NCBI GenBank assembly: GCA_023426375.1
Contig: JAFAAV010000127.1
Location: 1-32,856, forward strand
From: Actinomycetes bacterium
Lineage (GTDB): Bacteria > Actinomycetota > Actinomycetes > Actinomycetales > Micrococcaceae
Length of the DNA stretch: 32,856 nt
Direction of reading: 5' to 3'
The position numbers were made by a program, and so were the translations under genes. The first letter of the stretch is position 1. Each line of letters opens with the position of its first letter. Below the pieces are notes generated by a model. That model was not told the DNA's origin. It searched no databases and saw nothing but the letters and a program-made list of their open reading frames with translations. Shown piece after piece: positions 1 through 7,918 of this stretch.

Positions 1-29
1 GCCTTCGCTCGCGGAAAGGACTCCTGATC

Positions 30-965
30 ATGACTGAGCGACTCAAGGTTCTCTACGCCGGAACCCCGGCAACCGCGGTGATCCCGCTCGACGCCCTGGT
101 CGAACGCGATGACCTGGAGATTGTTGCCGTCTTGACCCGCGAGGACGCCCCGGTGGGACGGAAGAAGGTCCTCACCCCGTCGCCGGTTGCTCAGCGCGCC
201 GAAGAACTCGGTATCCCCACGCTCAAGGCCAACCGGGCCACAGGGGAACTCGTGGACCAGTTGCGCGCCACCGGAGCGGAGATCGCCGCGGTGGTGGCCT
301 ATGGTGCGCTCTTGCCACGTCCGGTGCTGGACGCCTTCCAGTACGGCTGGATCAACCTGCACTTCTCGCTGTTGCCGCAGTGGCGCGGTGCCGCCCCGGT
401 GCAACGAGCCCTGATGGCCGGTGACACCATGATGGGTGCCACCACCTTCGTCTTGGACGAGGGCATGGATACCGGGGACATCGTGGGAACACTCACGGAC
501 CCGGTGCGCCAGGACGACACCGCCGGGTCCGTGCTGGAACGGTTGTCGCACAGTGGCTCGTCCTTGTTGGCGGATTCGCTGGTGGCGGTCGCGACCGGAC
601 AGGCCAAGCCCGTTTCGCAAGAAGGGGACGCCAGCCGCGCACCGAAACTCACGGGTGCCCAGGCGCGTATCGATTGGAATCACCCCGCCGTGGCGATCTC
701 CCATCACGTGCGCGGCGTGACGCCGGAACCAGGGGCCTGGACCGAATTCAATGGCCAGCGTATGAAACTCGACCGCGTGATTCCTGCTCCGGAGGTCACC
801 GGGTTGGCTCCCGGTCATGTGGAGCTGAGGGACGGCGCAGTCTATGCAGGCACCGGCTCCTACGCCGTGGAACTGACCCGCGTGCAACCATCCGGTAAGA
901 AACCCATGGCCGCTCTCGATTGGGCGCGCGGTCAGCAACGCAGTGAACAGGTGGTCTTCGCATGA
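30..965 (+). CDS. fmt: Methionyl-tRNA formyltransferase
   Basis: This enzyme formylates Met-tRNAfMet with 10-formyl-tetrahydrofolate, making the initiator tRNA for cytosolic translation. The 311-residue length is normal for the family. The N-terminal formyltransferase fold carries the signature NLHFSLLPQWRGAAPVQ, with the expected catalytic residues Asn109, His111 and Asp147 (in EGMDTGD). The SLLP loop is at residues 113-116, and a smaller C-terminal tRNA-binding domain follows from about residue 210. The ATG start is preceded by AAAGGA at a good distance. The stop overlaps the rsmB start by 4 bases (ATGA), so the two are probably translated together. In many actinobacteria a peptide deformylase gene lies upstream, but that would be outside this window. 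Confidence 0.96.
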   Translation: MTERLKVLYAGTPATAVIPLDALVERDDLEIVAVLTREDAPVGRKKVLTPSPVAQRAEELGIPTLKANRATGELVDQLRATGAEIAAVVAYGALLPRPVLDAFQYGWINLHFSLLPQWRGAAPVQRALMAGDTMMGATTFVLDEGMDTGDIVGTLTDPVRQDDTAGSVLERLSHSGSSLLADSLVAVATGQAKPVSQEGDASRAPKLTGAQARIDWNHPAVAISHHVRGVTPEPGAWTEFNGQRMKLDRVIPAPEVTGLAPGHVELRDGAVYAGTGSYAVELTRVQPSGKKPMAALDWARGQQRSEQVVFA

Positions 966-2464
966 GCGAGCGCGGTTACCGCAACGCCAAAGGACACGAG
1001 CGCAACCGGCGCGCGCAGAAGGACCGGTCGTTCTCGGCGCAGGCCCCGGGCCAACGACGTCGCTCGTCGGACCCCGCGCGGTTGACGGCCTACCAGGCGT
1101 TGCGCGCCGTCAACGGCGAGGACGCCTACGGCAACCTGGTGTTGCCCCAGTTGGTGCGCAAGAACCGGCTGGACAAGCGTGACGCCGCCTTCGCGACCGA
1201 GCTGGCCTACGGTGCGATGCGCAGGCAAGGAACGTGGGACGCTGTCCTCGAGCACTGCGTGGATCGCCCCCTCAAGGAACTCGACCCCCAGGTCCTGGAT
1301 GCCCTGCGACTGGGCGTGCATCAACTGCTCGCCATGCGTGTGCCCGACCACGCGGCCCTCGACGCCACAGTCGGTTTGGTGCGGGGCGAGATCGGTCAGG
1401 GCCCTGCCGGTCTGGTCAATGCGGTCCTGAGAAAGGTCGCACGTCAAAGCACCGAGGAATGGCTCGATCAGCTCGAATCGGAGCAGTCGGACGATCTGCG
1501 CAAACTGGGCGTTCGTTACTCACACCCCGCGTGGGAGGTTCGCGCGCTGCGTCGTGCGTTGCGCATGAGCGGGCGCTCTCCGGAAGAGATCGAGGACCTC
1601 TTGGAGGCCAACAATGCACCGCCCCGGGTGCACTTGGTGGCGCTTCCCGATCTCGGCAGTTTGGACGCCGCCCTGGACGAAGGCGCGATCCCCGGAACGC
1701 TCGTCACGGACAGCGCCGAGAGCGCCGGGGGAGACGTGCACCGAATTCCCGGAACACGGGACGGCACCGTGCGCGTGCAGGACGCCGGCTCGCAACTCGT
1801 GGCCCGAGTACTCGCGGAGGTACCCGTTGCGGACGACCACGGAAAATGGGCAGATTTTTGCGCTGGACCCGGTGGCAAAGCATCCCTTCTGGCAGCGTTG
1901 GCGGATCAGCAGGACGCCCGCCTCTACGCCAACGAGGTCAGCGATCACCGCGCGGATCTCGTAGAACAGGCGCTTGCCGCGGTTCCGGAGCGGGCCTGGG
2001 CCCTTCGTGTGGGAGATGGCCGAGACATCCCCGGTGAGATGCCCGGCGGATTCGACCGTGTACTCGTGGATGTGCCGTGCACGGGACTGGGCGCGCTGCG
2101 GCGTCGTCCGGAGGCGCGGTGGCGCCGTACCCCAGCCGACGTGGCCGAGCTGGGAACGCTCCAGCGCGAACTGTTGACGGCCGCGCTCGATTCCACTCGC
2201 TCCGGCGGCGTGGTGCTCTACGCGACCTGCTCGCCGCACACCGCGGAGACCCTGGATGTGGTCTCGGACATCGTGGAGTCCCGCGAGGACGCCGAGATTC
2301 TGGACACCGCCCGCTACGCTCGCGACGCCGCACTGCCGGGCGCCCTCGACGGCGAGCACTCCGCCGAACTCGACTGGCCGAACGGCGGCAGCAGCGTGCA
2401 GCTGTGGCCCCATGTGCACGGCACCGACGCCATGTTCATGATTGCCGTGCGAAAAACCGCCTGA
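962..2464 (+). CDS. rsmB: 16S rRNA (cytosine-967-C5)-methyltransferase RsmB
   Basis: This SAM-dependent enzyme makes m5C967 in 16S rRNA. The 500-residue protein begins with a basic, probably disordered tail (residues 1-35). A NusB-like RNA-binding domain follows (about 38-165), then the Rossmann methyltransferase domain. The SAM-binding loop reads CAGPGGKASLL. Both cysteines of the m5C methyltransferase mechanism are visible: Cys373 in VPCTGLG and Cys423 in the TCS motif. The NusB-like N-domain separates it from the RsmF and NOP2-type paralogues. The ATG overlaps the fmt stop, and rpe follows after 21 bases, so fmt-rsmB-rpe looks like one transcript. Confidence 0.94.
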   Translation: MSERGYRNAKGHERNRRAQKDRSFSAQAPGQRRRSSDPARLTAYQALRAVNGEDAYGNLVLPQLVRKNRLDKRDAAFATELAYGAMRRQGTWDAVLEHCVDRPLKELDPQVLDALRLGVHQLLAMRVPDHAALDATVGLVRGEIGQGPAGLVNAVLRKVARQSTEEWLDQLESEQSDDLRKLGVRYSHPAWEVRALRRALRMSGRSPEEIEDLLEANNAPPRVHLVALPDLGSLDAALDEGAIPGTLVTDSAESAGGDVHRIPGTRDGTVRVQDAGSQLVARVLAEVPVADDHGKWADFCAGPGGKASLLAALADQQDARLYANEVSDHRADLVEQALAAVPERAWALRVGDGRDIPGEMPGGFDRVLVDVPCTGLGALRRRPEARWRRTPADVAELGTLQRELLTAALDSTRSGGVVLYATCSPHTAETLDVVSDIVESREDAEILDTARYARDAALPGALDGEHSAELDWPNGGSSVQLWPHVHGTDAMFMIAVRKTA

Positions 2465-2485
2465 CCCTCACACCCTGGAGACACC

Positions 2486-3154
2486 ATGAGCCGCTGCGCC
2501 ATCCACCCGTCCATCCTGTCCGCAGACTTCTCGCGCCTTGCCGAGGAACTGCAACGCATTTCTAACGCTGACGCCGCCCACGTGGACGTGATGGACAATC
2601 ACTTCGTCCCGAACCTGACGCTGGGATTGCCCGTGGTGGAGAGTCTGCAGAAGGTCAGCCCCGTTCCGCTGGATATGCACCTGATGATCGAGGATCCGGA
2701 TCGCTGGGCGCCCGCCTACGCGGAAGCCGGCTGCGCATCGGTGACTTTCCACGCTGAGGCGGCCACCGCCCCCATCAAGTTGGCACGTGAACTGCGGGCG
2801 GCCGGTGCCAAAGCGGGACTGGCCGTGCGACCTGCGACCCCTATCGAGCCCTACCTGGATCTGCTGCCGGAGCTGGACATGCTGCTCATCATGACCGTGG
2901 AACCCGGTTTCGGAGGACAGAAGTTCCTGGATGTCACGTTGCCCAAGCTTCGCCGCGCGGCACAGGCGCTCAAGGCCCACGGCGGCACGGTGGCCCTGCA
3001 GGTGGATGGCGGAATCACCGAGGAGACGATTGTGCGAGCGGCGGAGGCTGGCGCGGACACCTTCGTGGCCGGGTCAGCGGTCTACGGCAAGGACGATCCG
3101 GGAGCCGCCATCGACGCTCTGCGCGAAACAGCGACAACGCACCAGAACGCCTGA
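2486..3154 (+). CDS. rpe: Ribulose-phosphate 3-epimerase
   Basis: This enzyme interconverts D-ribulose 5-phosphate and D-xylulose 5-phosphate in the pentose phosphate pathway. The 222-residue TIM barrel shows all family motifs: HPSILSADF, HVDVMDNHF (His32, Asp34), DMHLMI (His65), MTVEPGFGGQKF, and LQVDGGI with Asp174. The histidines and aspartates form the metal-binding and acid/base set. The start is supported by GGAG eight bases upstream. It is the last gene of the fmt-rsmB-rpe run and is followed by a strong hairpin. The neighbouring rib operon uses ribulose 5-phosphate as the DHBP synthase substrate, so the adjacency makes metabolic sense, although the riboswitch indicates separate control. 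Confidence 0.96.
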   Translation: MSRCAIHPSILSADFSRLAEELQRISNADAAHVDVMDNHFVPNLTLGLPVVESLQKVSPVPLDMHLMIEDPDRWAPAYAEAGCASVTFHAEAATAPIKLARELRAAGAKAGLAVRPATPIEPYLDLLPELDMLLIMTVEPGFGGQKFLDVTLPKLRRAAQALKAHGGTVALQVDGGITEETIVRAAEAGADTFVAGSAVYGKDDPGAAIDALRETATTHQNA

Positions 3155-3169
3155 CACAGCCGGATATCC

Positions 3170-3196
3170 AGCGGTTCCGGGCACCCCGGAGCCGCT
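3170..3196 (+). terminator. Terminator-like hairpin after rpe
   Basis: A 12-base-pair stem with a 3-base loop begins 15 bases after the rpe stop. The left arm is AGCGGTTCCGGG and the right arm is CCCGGAGCCGCT, with one G-U pair. No uridine run follows, so it is a terminator of the U-less kind often proposed in high-GC actinobacteria, or only a 3'-end stabiliser. It separates the fmt operon from the riboflavin promoter. Confidence 0.55.
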
Positions 3197-3244
3197 ACGA
3201 GCCACTCTGGGGCGAGCGAACTTTCGTGCGAGTCGCGCACAGCG

Positions 3245-3260
3245 TGGCATAATTCAGATC
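3245..3260 (+). promoter_or_regulatory. Candidate promoter of the riboflavin operon
   Basis: CATAAT at 3248-3253 is a good -10 element. It is preceded by TGG, giving an extended -10 (TGn). No convincing -35 hexamer is present at 16-19 bases. A start about 7 bases after the -10 would fall near 3260, just ahead of the first stem of the FMN aptamer at 3264, which supports the assignment. Confidence 0.5.
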
Positions 3261-3263
3261 ACA

Positions 3264-3413
3264 ACGTGTTCCGGGGTCGGTGCAAGTCCGAACCGGCGGT
3301 TACAGTCCGCGAACCGTGAACGCCCGTCGCAGAGAGTCACGCGATGATGCGGGAACGGCCGATCCGGTGAAATTCCGGTACCGACAGTCACAGTCTGGAT
3401 GGTAGGCACACGT
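3264..3413 (+). ncRNA. FMN riboswitch (RFN element)
   Basis: This is the conserved aptamer that binds flavin mononucleotide and lowers riboflavin gene expression. The closing stem P1 pairs ACGTGT (3264-3269) exactly with ACACGT (3408-3413). Hallmark RFN segments are in order: GAACCGGCGGTTACAGTCCG, then GATCCGGTGAAATTCC, then CCGACAGTCACAGTCTGGAT. The insert between about 3315 and 3360 is the variable stem. About 115 bases of leader follow before the ribM-like GTG start. CTCGCC at 3423-3428 is complementary to GGCGAG at 3513-3518, next to the ribosome binding site, so translational sequestration is plausible. This pairing is an inference. Confidence 0.95.
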
Positions 3414-3528
3414 GGATATCGGCTCGCCACCCTGTCAACTGGGTGCCGTTGCGATGCTCATACCCCATGGGCGTGATCCGTTATCTCCGCCCCGGAGCCG
3501 CAAGGTTTAAAGGGCGAGAGGATGTTCC

Positions 3529-4236
3529 GTGGACGTATTGCGCTGGCTGTTCGACGCGCAACTGCAGGTGGGTAACGGATTCATCCTGTGGCGCGAAGTC
3601 CTGGGCAATGTGTTCGGTCTGCTCTCCGCATTGGGTGGCATGCGGCGCAAGATCTGGGCCTGGCCCGTGGGCATCGTGGGTAATCTGATTCTGCTGACCG
3701 TGTTCCTGGGAGCGGTGTTCGACACCCCCAACCCGGTCAACCTGCTCGGCCAAGCCGGCCGCCAAGTCATGTTCATCGCGGTGTCCGTGTACGGCTGGGT
3801 GCAGTGGCGCCGCTCCAGGGGCGATAACCAGGAGGCCGTGACACCGCGCTGGGCCACCGGTAAACAGCGCTTCTTCCTGATCGCCGCGCTCGTTTTCGGC
3901 ACGGCAATACTCACCCCCATTTTCCGCGCCCTGGGTTCCTACGAGCCGGTCTGGGCGGACGCCTGGATCTTCATGGGTTCGCTGCTAGCCACCTACGGTA
4001 TGGCCAAGGGATGGGTCGAGTTCTGGCTGATCTGGGTGGCCGTGGACCTGGTGGGTGTGCCGTTGCTGTTCTCCGCCGGTTACTACGCCTCGGGCCTGAT
4101 GTACGTGTTCTACGGAGCGTTCACGTTGGTGGGCTTCTTCGTGTGGTGGCGCGTGAATTCCAATCAGCGCAAACAAGCCACGATCGAAACGGGGTTCCCT
4201 GACCTTCACCTGACCATGGGGGACGACTCCAAGTGA
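3529..4236 (+). CDS. ribM: PnuC-family riboflavin transporter (RibM-like)
   Basis: This is a 235-residue integral membrane protein of the PnuC (nicotinamide riboside transporter) superfamily. About seven hydrophobic segments are visible (roughly 24-38, 43-61, 79-92, 114-132, 144-158, 164-181, 189-207). The family motif YGWVQW is at residues 88-93, and a second tryptophan-rich helix (AKGWVEFWLIW) lies near 159-169. PnuC homologues placed directly behind an FMN riboswitch in actinobacteria are known riboflavin importers (RibM), so the context, more than the sequence, points to riboflavin. The start is GTG, chosen because AGAGG lies 8 bases upstream; the ATG at 3522 is out of frame. The stop overlaps the ribD GTG. 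The alternative is a nicotinamide riboside carrier, which the riboswitch makes unlikely. Confidence 0.88.
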   Translation: MDVLRWLFDAQLQVGNGFILWREVLGNVFGLLSALGGMRRKIWAWPVGIVGNLILLTVFLGAVFDTPNPVNLLGQAGRQVMFIAVSVYGWVQWRRSRGDNQEAVTPRWATGKQRFFLIAALVFGTAILTPIFRALGSYEPVWADAWIFMGSLLATYGMAKGWVEFWLIWVAVDLVGVPLLFSAGYYASGLMYVFYGAFTLVGFFVWWRVNSNQRKQATIETGFPDLHLTMGDDSK

Positions 4237-5348
4237 CTTCCTCCGTGCGGTCGCAATGCGACCACGAGTTCACCACCGCCGAACACACGGCTATGCAAGC
4301 GGCGCTCGACGCCGCGGCCCTGGGTGTGCGTGGCGCCAACCCCGTAGTGGGTGCGGCCCTGTTGGACACGAACGGGCGAATTCTGCACACCGGTCATCAC
4401 AGCGGAGCGGGCACGCTCCACGCGGAGGCGGATGCGCTCCGCAAAGCCCGTAAGGCTGGTACCGATCTCACCGACGTGACCATGGTCATCACCCTGGAAC
4501 CCTGCAACCACACGGGCCGCACGGGTCCGTGTACGCGGGCGATTTTGGACGCAGGAATCGAACGAGTCATCTTCGCGATCCATGACGGTACTGAAGCCGC
4601 CCGCGGGGGAGGTCGGTTCCTCGCGGACCAGGGGGTCGAGGTGCGCCACGGTCTCCTGGCCGAGCAGGCTGCGGACCTCAACGACCGGTGGTTCACCGCC
4701 CAGTTCCAGAACCGTCCGTTCGTGACCCTCAAGATCGCCCAGTCCTTGGACGGCAGGGTGGCCGCTCCCGACGGAACCAGCCAGTGGATCACCGGCCCAT
4801 CGGCCCGGGATGCCGGCCATGAGATCCGGGCCCGTGTGGATGCGATTCTGGTGGGAGGCGGAACGGCCCGTGTGGATGATCCGACCCTCACCGCCCGAGA
4901 CACGCACGGAAATCCCCGCGACCATCAGCCGTTGCGCGCGGTCATGTCTCGTACCCCGGTGGCCCACGACGCTCGGGTCCGTCGCGGCGTGATCACCCCC
5001 GGAGACGGCGCGGAGACCTCCGACGGCCGCTTCGTGTGGCTCAACACCCACGATCCGGCCGAGGCCCTCGCCCGGTTGGGTGCACTGGGCGTCGCTCACG
5101 TCCTCGTCGAGGGCGGTCCCACACTCAGCGCGGCTTTCCTTGCAGCGGACCTCGTGGACGAACTCTGGCTCTACCAAGCCCCCCTGATCCTCGGTGACGG
5201 GAAAGCCGCACTGGCGCCCCTGCCGACCCAGACCCTCGCCGACGCCGCTCGCTGGCGTTCTGATCCCGTGTCAGGGCCCCCGGTCCGCACCGTGGGGTCT
5301 GACGTCGCGTGGCATTTACGACCCGCTGCGGTGTCGGCCTCGAAGTAG
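4233..5348 (+). CDS. ribD: Bifunctional riboflavin deaminase/reductase RibD
   Basis: RibD carries out the second and third steps of riboflavin synthesis: deamination of the pyrimidine from GTP cyclohydrolase II, then NADPH-dependent reduction of the ribosyl side chain. The N-terminal cytidine-deaminase-like domain has the zinc motif HAE (63-65) with PCNHTGRTGPC (90-100). The C-terminal reductase domain starts near residue 150 with FVTLKIAQSLDGRVA and includes VEGGPTL. The 371-residue length is standard for the fused form. The start is GTG, overlapping the upstream TGA by 4 bases (GTGA), implying coupling to the transporter. The ribE-ribB fusion follows after 21 bases. Confidence 0.95.
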   Translation: MTSSVRSQCDHEFTTAEHTAMQAALDAAALGVRGANPVVGAALLDTNGRILHTGHHSGAGTLHAEADALRKARKAGTDLTDVTMVITLEPCNHTGRTGPCTRAILDAGIERVIFAIHDGTEAARGGGRFLADQGVEVRHGLLAEQAADLNDRWFTAQFQNRPFVTLKIAQSLDGRVAAPDGTSQWITGPSARDAGHEIRARVDAILVGGGTARVDDPTLTARDTHGNPRDHQPLRAVMSRTPVAHDARVRRGVITPGDGAETSDGRFVWLNTHDPAEALARLGALGVAHVLVEGGPTLSAAFLAADLVDELWLYQAPLILGDGKAALAPLPTQTLADAARWRSDPVSGPPVRTVGSDVAWHLRPAAVSASK

Positions 5349-5369
5349 TTCAGTACGAAGGAGCAGTAC

Positions 5370-6677
5370 ATGTTTACCGGAATTGTCGCGGCACAAGCGA
5401 CGGTGGAGCGCATCGAGCGCCTCGCACAGGACGCCGCACGGCTACACGTGGACGCCGGGCAGATCATCGCCGATCTTCCCCACGGTGGCTCGCTGGCGGT
5501 CAACGGTGTGTGCCTCACGGCCGTGCCCGCACCCGACTCCGGGGACGGCCATTTCACCGCGGATGTCATGGGGGAGACCCTCCGCCTGACCACTTTGGGC
5601 CAATTGTCGGAGGGCGAAAGTGTGAACCTCGAACGGTGCACGGCGGCCGGTGAACGTTTGGACGGCCACGTGGTGCAGGGCCATGTGGACGGTGTGGGCA
5701 CGGTGGCGTCCCGCACGGAGCACACCGGATGGCACACCGTACGTATCCAGGTACCCACTGAGCTCGCCAAGTACATCGCGGTCAAGGGCTCCATCGCCGT
5801 GGACGGTGTGTCCCTGACCGTGACTGCCGTGAATCCGGCTACCGAGCACCCGGCGTGGTTCGAGGTGGGGCTGATCCCCGAAACGCTACGCGCCACCACC
5901 TTGGGGCTCCGCACGGAGGGGTCCGCAGTGAACCTCGAAGTGGACGTGCTCGCCAAGTACGCGGAACGGCTGGCAGCGTACGCGGCCCCGGCGGCGTCGG
6001 CGCGAGTGCGACTGGATCCCGTGCCCGCGGCGATCTCAGCGATCGCCGCGGGGAACGCCGTGGTGGTCGTGGACGACGAGGACCGTGAGAACGAGGGTGA
6101 TTTGGTGTTCGCCGCTCAACACGCCACCCAGCAGCTCATGGGCTTCACCATCCGGCACAGCTCGGGTGTCGTCTGCATTCCCATGCCGAACGAACGTGCC
6201 GATGCGTTGGCTCTGCCCGCGATGACCGCTCACAACGAGGACTCCAAGGGCACCGCCTACACGGTGACCTGTGATGCTCGAGTGGGTGTGAGTACCGGCA
6301 TCAGTGCGGCGGACCGCGCCCTGACCTCGCGTTTGCTGGCCGATCCCGGAACCGGCCCCGCGGAGCTCACCCGACCCGGTCACATCCTGCCGCTGCGTGC
6401 CGTGGACGGTGGGGTACGCGTGCGCCGCGGCCACACCGAGGCATCAGTAGAACTGGCACGCCTGGCCGGTTGTGAGCCGGTCGGCGCCATTGCAGAAATC
6501 GTGGACGATCAGGGAGAACTGTTGCGCGCCCCCGCGCTACGCGAGTTCGCGGACCGGCACGGGCTGTTCATGATCAGCATCGAGGACCTCGTGGACTACC
6601 TGGAGCAGCGCGCGGCGGGCGAGGCAGCGGCGTCGTCGACGGAAGCCCCCACGGACAGCCGGGACCTGTCCGCATGA
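5370..6677 (+). CDS. Riboflavin synthase / DHBP synthase fusion (RibE-RibB)
   Basis: One 435-residue protein carries two riboflavin enzymes. Residues 1-203 are riboflavin synthase alpha, with its two lumazine-binding repeats: MFTGIV at the start, GERLDGHVVQGHVDG at 94-108, and the second barrel from about 98. This enzyme dismutates two 6,7-dimethyl-8-ribityllumazine to riboflavin. Residues 215-415 are 3,4-dihydroxy-2-butanone 4-phosphate synthase, with DDEDRENEGD (235-244), TRPGHILPL (334-342) and RGHTEA (353-358), acting on ribulose 5-phosphate. A short alanine-rich linker joins them and the tail is disordered. The reading frame is continuous, and GAAGGAG precedes the ATG. DHBP synthase is more often fused to GTP cyclohydrolase II (RibBA); here that enzyme is a separate downstream gene overlapping by 4 bases. 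I do not recall this fusion order as a common type. Confidence 0.93.
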   Translation: MFTGIVAAQATVERIERLAQDAARLHVDAGQIIADLPHGGSLAVNGVCLTAVPAPDSGDGHFTADVMGETLRLTTLGQLSEGESVNLERCTAAGERLDGHVVQGHVDGVGTVASRTEHTGWHTVRIQVPTELAKYIAVKGSIAVDGVSLTVTAVNPATEHPAWFEVGLIPETLRATTLGLRTEGSAVNLEVDVLAKYAERLAAYAAPAASARVRLDPVPAAISAIAAGNAVVVVDDEDRENEGDLVFAAQHATQQLMGFTIRHSSGVVCIPMPNERADALALPAMTAHNEDSKGTAYTVTCDARVGVSTGISAADRALTSRLLADPGTGPAELTRPGHILPLRAVDGGVRVRRGHTEASVELARLAGCEPVGAIAEIVDDQGELLRAPALREFADRHGLFMISIEDLVDYLEQRAAGEAAASSTEAPTDSRDLSA

Positions 6678-7387
6678 GCGCGGGCCCCGAAACCCTGGAC
6701 CATTCCGAAGCGGTGACCATCCCCACCGAATTCGGTACGTTCTCCGTGATGGGCTGGCTGGTGCCCGAACCCAACGGCCGGGCCGCAGCAGAGCATGTCT
6801 CGCTGAGCGCCGCGCCGACCAGCGCGGAAGAAGCGAGCAAGCCGACCCTGGTTCGGTTGCATTCCGAATGCATCACCGGCGACGTGTTCGGCTCCTGGCG
6901 CTGCGACTGCGGACCCCAGTTGCACCTGGCACTCGAGCGGATCGCCCAACACGGCGGCACCGTGCTGTATCTGCGCAACCACGAGGGGCGCGGAATCGGC
7001 CTGATCAACAAGCTGCGCGCCTACAAGTTGCAGGACGGCGGCGCGGACACGGTCGAGGCCAACACGATGCTCGGTCTGCCCGCCGAGGCTCGCGACTACA
7101 CCGCGGCCGCGCGAATCCTCAGGGAAATGGGGCTGACACGGATCCGACTGCTCACCAACAACCCGGACAAGGTCAGCAAGTTGGAAGCACTGGGGATCAC
7201 GGTGGAATCCGTGGTGCCCCATGAAGTCCCGCCGCGTGAAGAAAACTTGCGGTACCTGCTGACCAAGCGCGACCGGATGCATCATCACCTGACCGAGCTG
7301 GCGTCGATCGAACCCGGCGCGGCGAATCCCAGCACCAATATCCCGAACCTCAGTACTCGGAACAACAGCACAGGAGAAGACTCATGA
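6674..7387 (+). CDS. ribA: GTP cyclohydrolase II
   Basis: This enzyme opens GTP to the 2,5-diaminopyrimidine that starts riboflavin synthesis. The zinc-binding cysteines are in SECITGDVFGSWRCDCG (pattern C-x10-C-x-C). LRNHEGRGIGL and the phosphate-binding LLTNNPDK are typical. The 237-residue length corresponds to a stand-alone cyclohydrolase II with a short N-terminal extension and a polar tail. No DHBP synthase domain is attached; that domain sits at the C-terminus of the upstream fusion. The start overlaps the upstream stop (ATGA), and the stop overlaps the ribH ATG in the same way, so translation is probably coupled through ribH. Confidence 0.94.
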   Translation: MSAGPETLDHSEAVTIPTEFGTFSVMGWLVPEPNGRAAAEHVSLSAAPTSAEEASKPTLVRLHSECITGDVFGSWRCDCGPQLHLALERIAQHGGTVLYLRNHEGRGIGLINKLRAYKLQDGGADTVEANTMLGLPAEARDYTAAARILREMGLTRIRLLTNNPDKVSKLEALGITVESVVPHEVPPREENLRYLLTKRDRMHHHLTELASIEPGAANPSTNIPNLSTRNNSTGEDS

Positions 7388-7863
7388 GCGGACACGGAGC
7401 CCCCGTCACCAACGCCGGCGAACTCAACGGCGAAGACCTCACCGTGGCGGTCGTCGCGGCCAGTTGGCACGATCGGATCATGGACGGCCTGCTCGACGGA
7501 ACCCGCCGGGCCCTCAAGGACGCGCGCGTGGGCAACGTGATCGAGGTGCGTGTGCCGGGAAGTTTCGAGCTCCCCGTGGCCGCGCGCAGGCTCGCCGAAC
7601 AAGCCGATGCAGTAGTGGCTCTCGGGGTGGTCATCCGCGGTGGCACACCGCACTTCGACTATGTGTGCTCCGCGGCAACCACCGGTCTCACCGATGTCTC
7701 CGTGGTTTCGGGTAAGCCCGTGGGCTTCGGGGTACTCACGTGCGACACCGAGGAACAGGGCCTGGACCGCGCCGGGCTGGAAGGCTCGAGCGAAGACAAA
7801 GGCTACGAAGCCGCTGAGGCCGCCGTGCGCACCGCCCTGACGCTGCGTGAACGCGGTGTGTGA
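7384..7863 (+). CDS. ribH: 6,7-dimethyl-8-ribityllumazine synthase
   Basis: Lumazine synthase condenses the RibD product with DHBP, giving the substrate of riboflavin synthase. The 159-residue protein has the family blocks VPGSFELPVAA, ALGVVIRGGTPHFDYVC and GVLTCDTEEQ. The histidine in the HFDYVC block is the usual catalytic position. Members form pentamers or icosahedral shells; which one applies here cannot be read from sequence. AGGAGA lies 8 bases before the ATG, which also overlaps the ribA stop. It is the last rib gene: a new promoter for hisE begins about 45 bases further on. Confidence 0.96.
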   Translation: MSGHGAPVTNAGELNGEDLTVAVVAASWHDRIMDGLLDGTRRALKDARVGNVIEVRVPGSFELPVAARRLAEQADAVVALGVVIRGGTPHFDYVCSAATTGLTDVSVVSGKPVGFGVLTCDTEEQGLDRAGLEGSSEDKGYEAAEAAVRTALTLRERGV

Positions 7864-7906
7864 GGCGTACCCGCGCCACGGTTCAACTGATGACGGAGGA
7901 AACCAT

Positions 7907-7918
7907 TACCCTAAAGGG
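7907..7918 (+). promoter_or_regulatory. Candidate leaderless promoter of hisE
   Basis: TACCCT (7907-7912) fits the actinobacterial -10 pattern TAnnnT and ends 6 bases before the hisE GTG. That is the spacing expected when transcription starts at the first base of the start codon. A weak -35 candidate is TTCAAC at 7882-7887 (19-base spacer). GGAGGA at 7895-7900 is about 18 bases from the GTG, too far for an ordinary ribosome binding site. Confidence 0.5.

Noticed and set aside
5960..6030. The RibE-RibB join as a frameshift or assembly artefact
   Set aside because: The frame passes smoothly from one domain into the other through a plausible linker, with full-length domains on both sides and no duplicated or missing segment.
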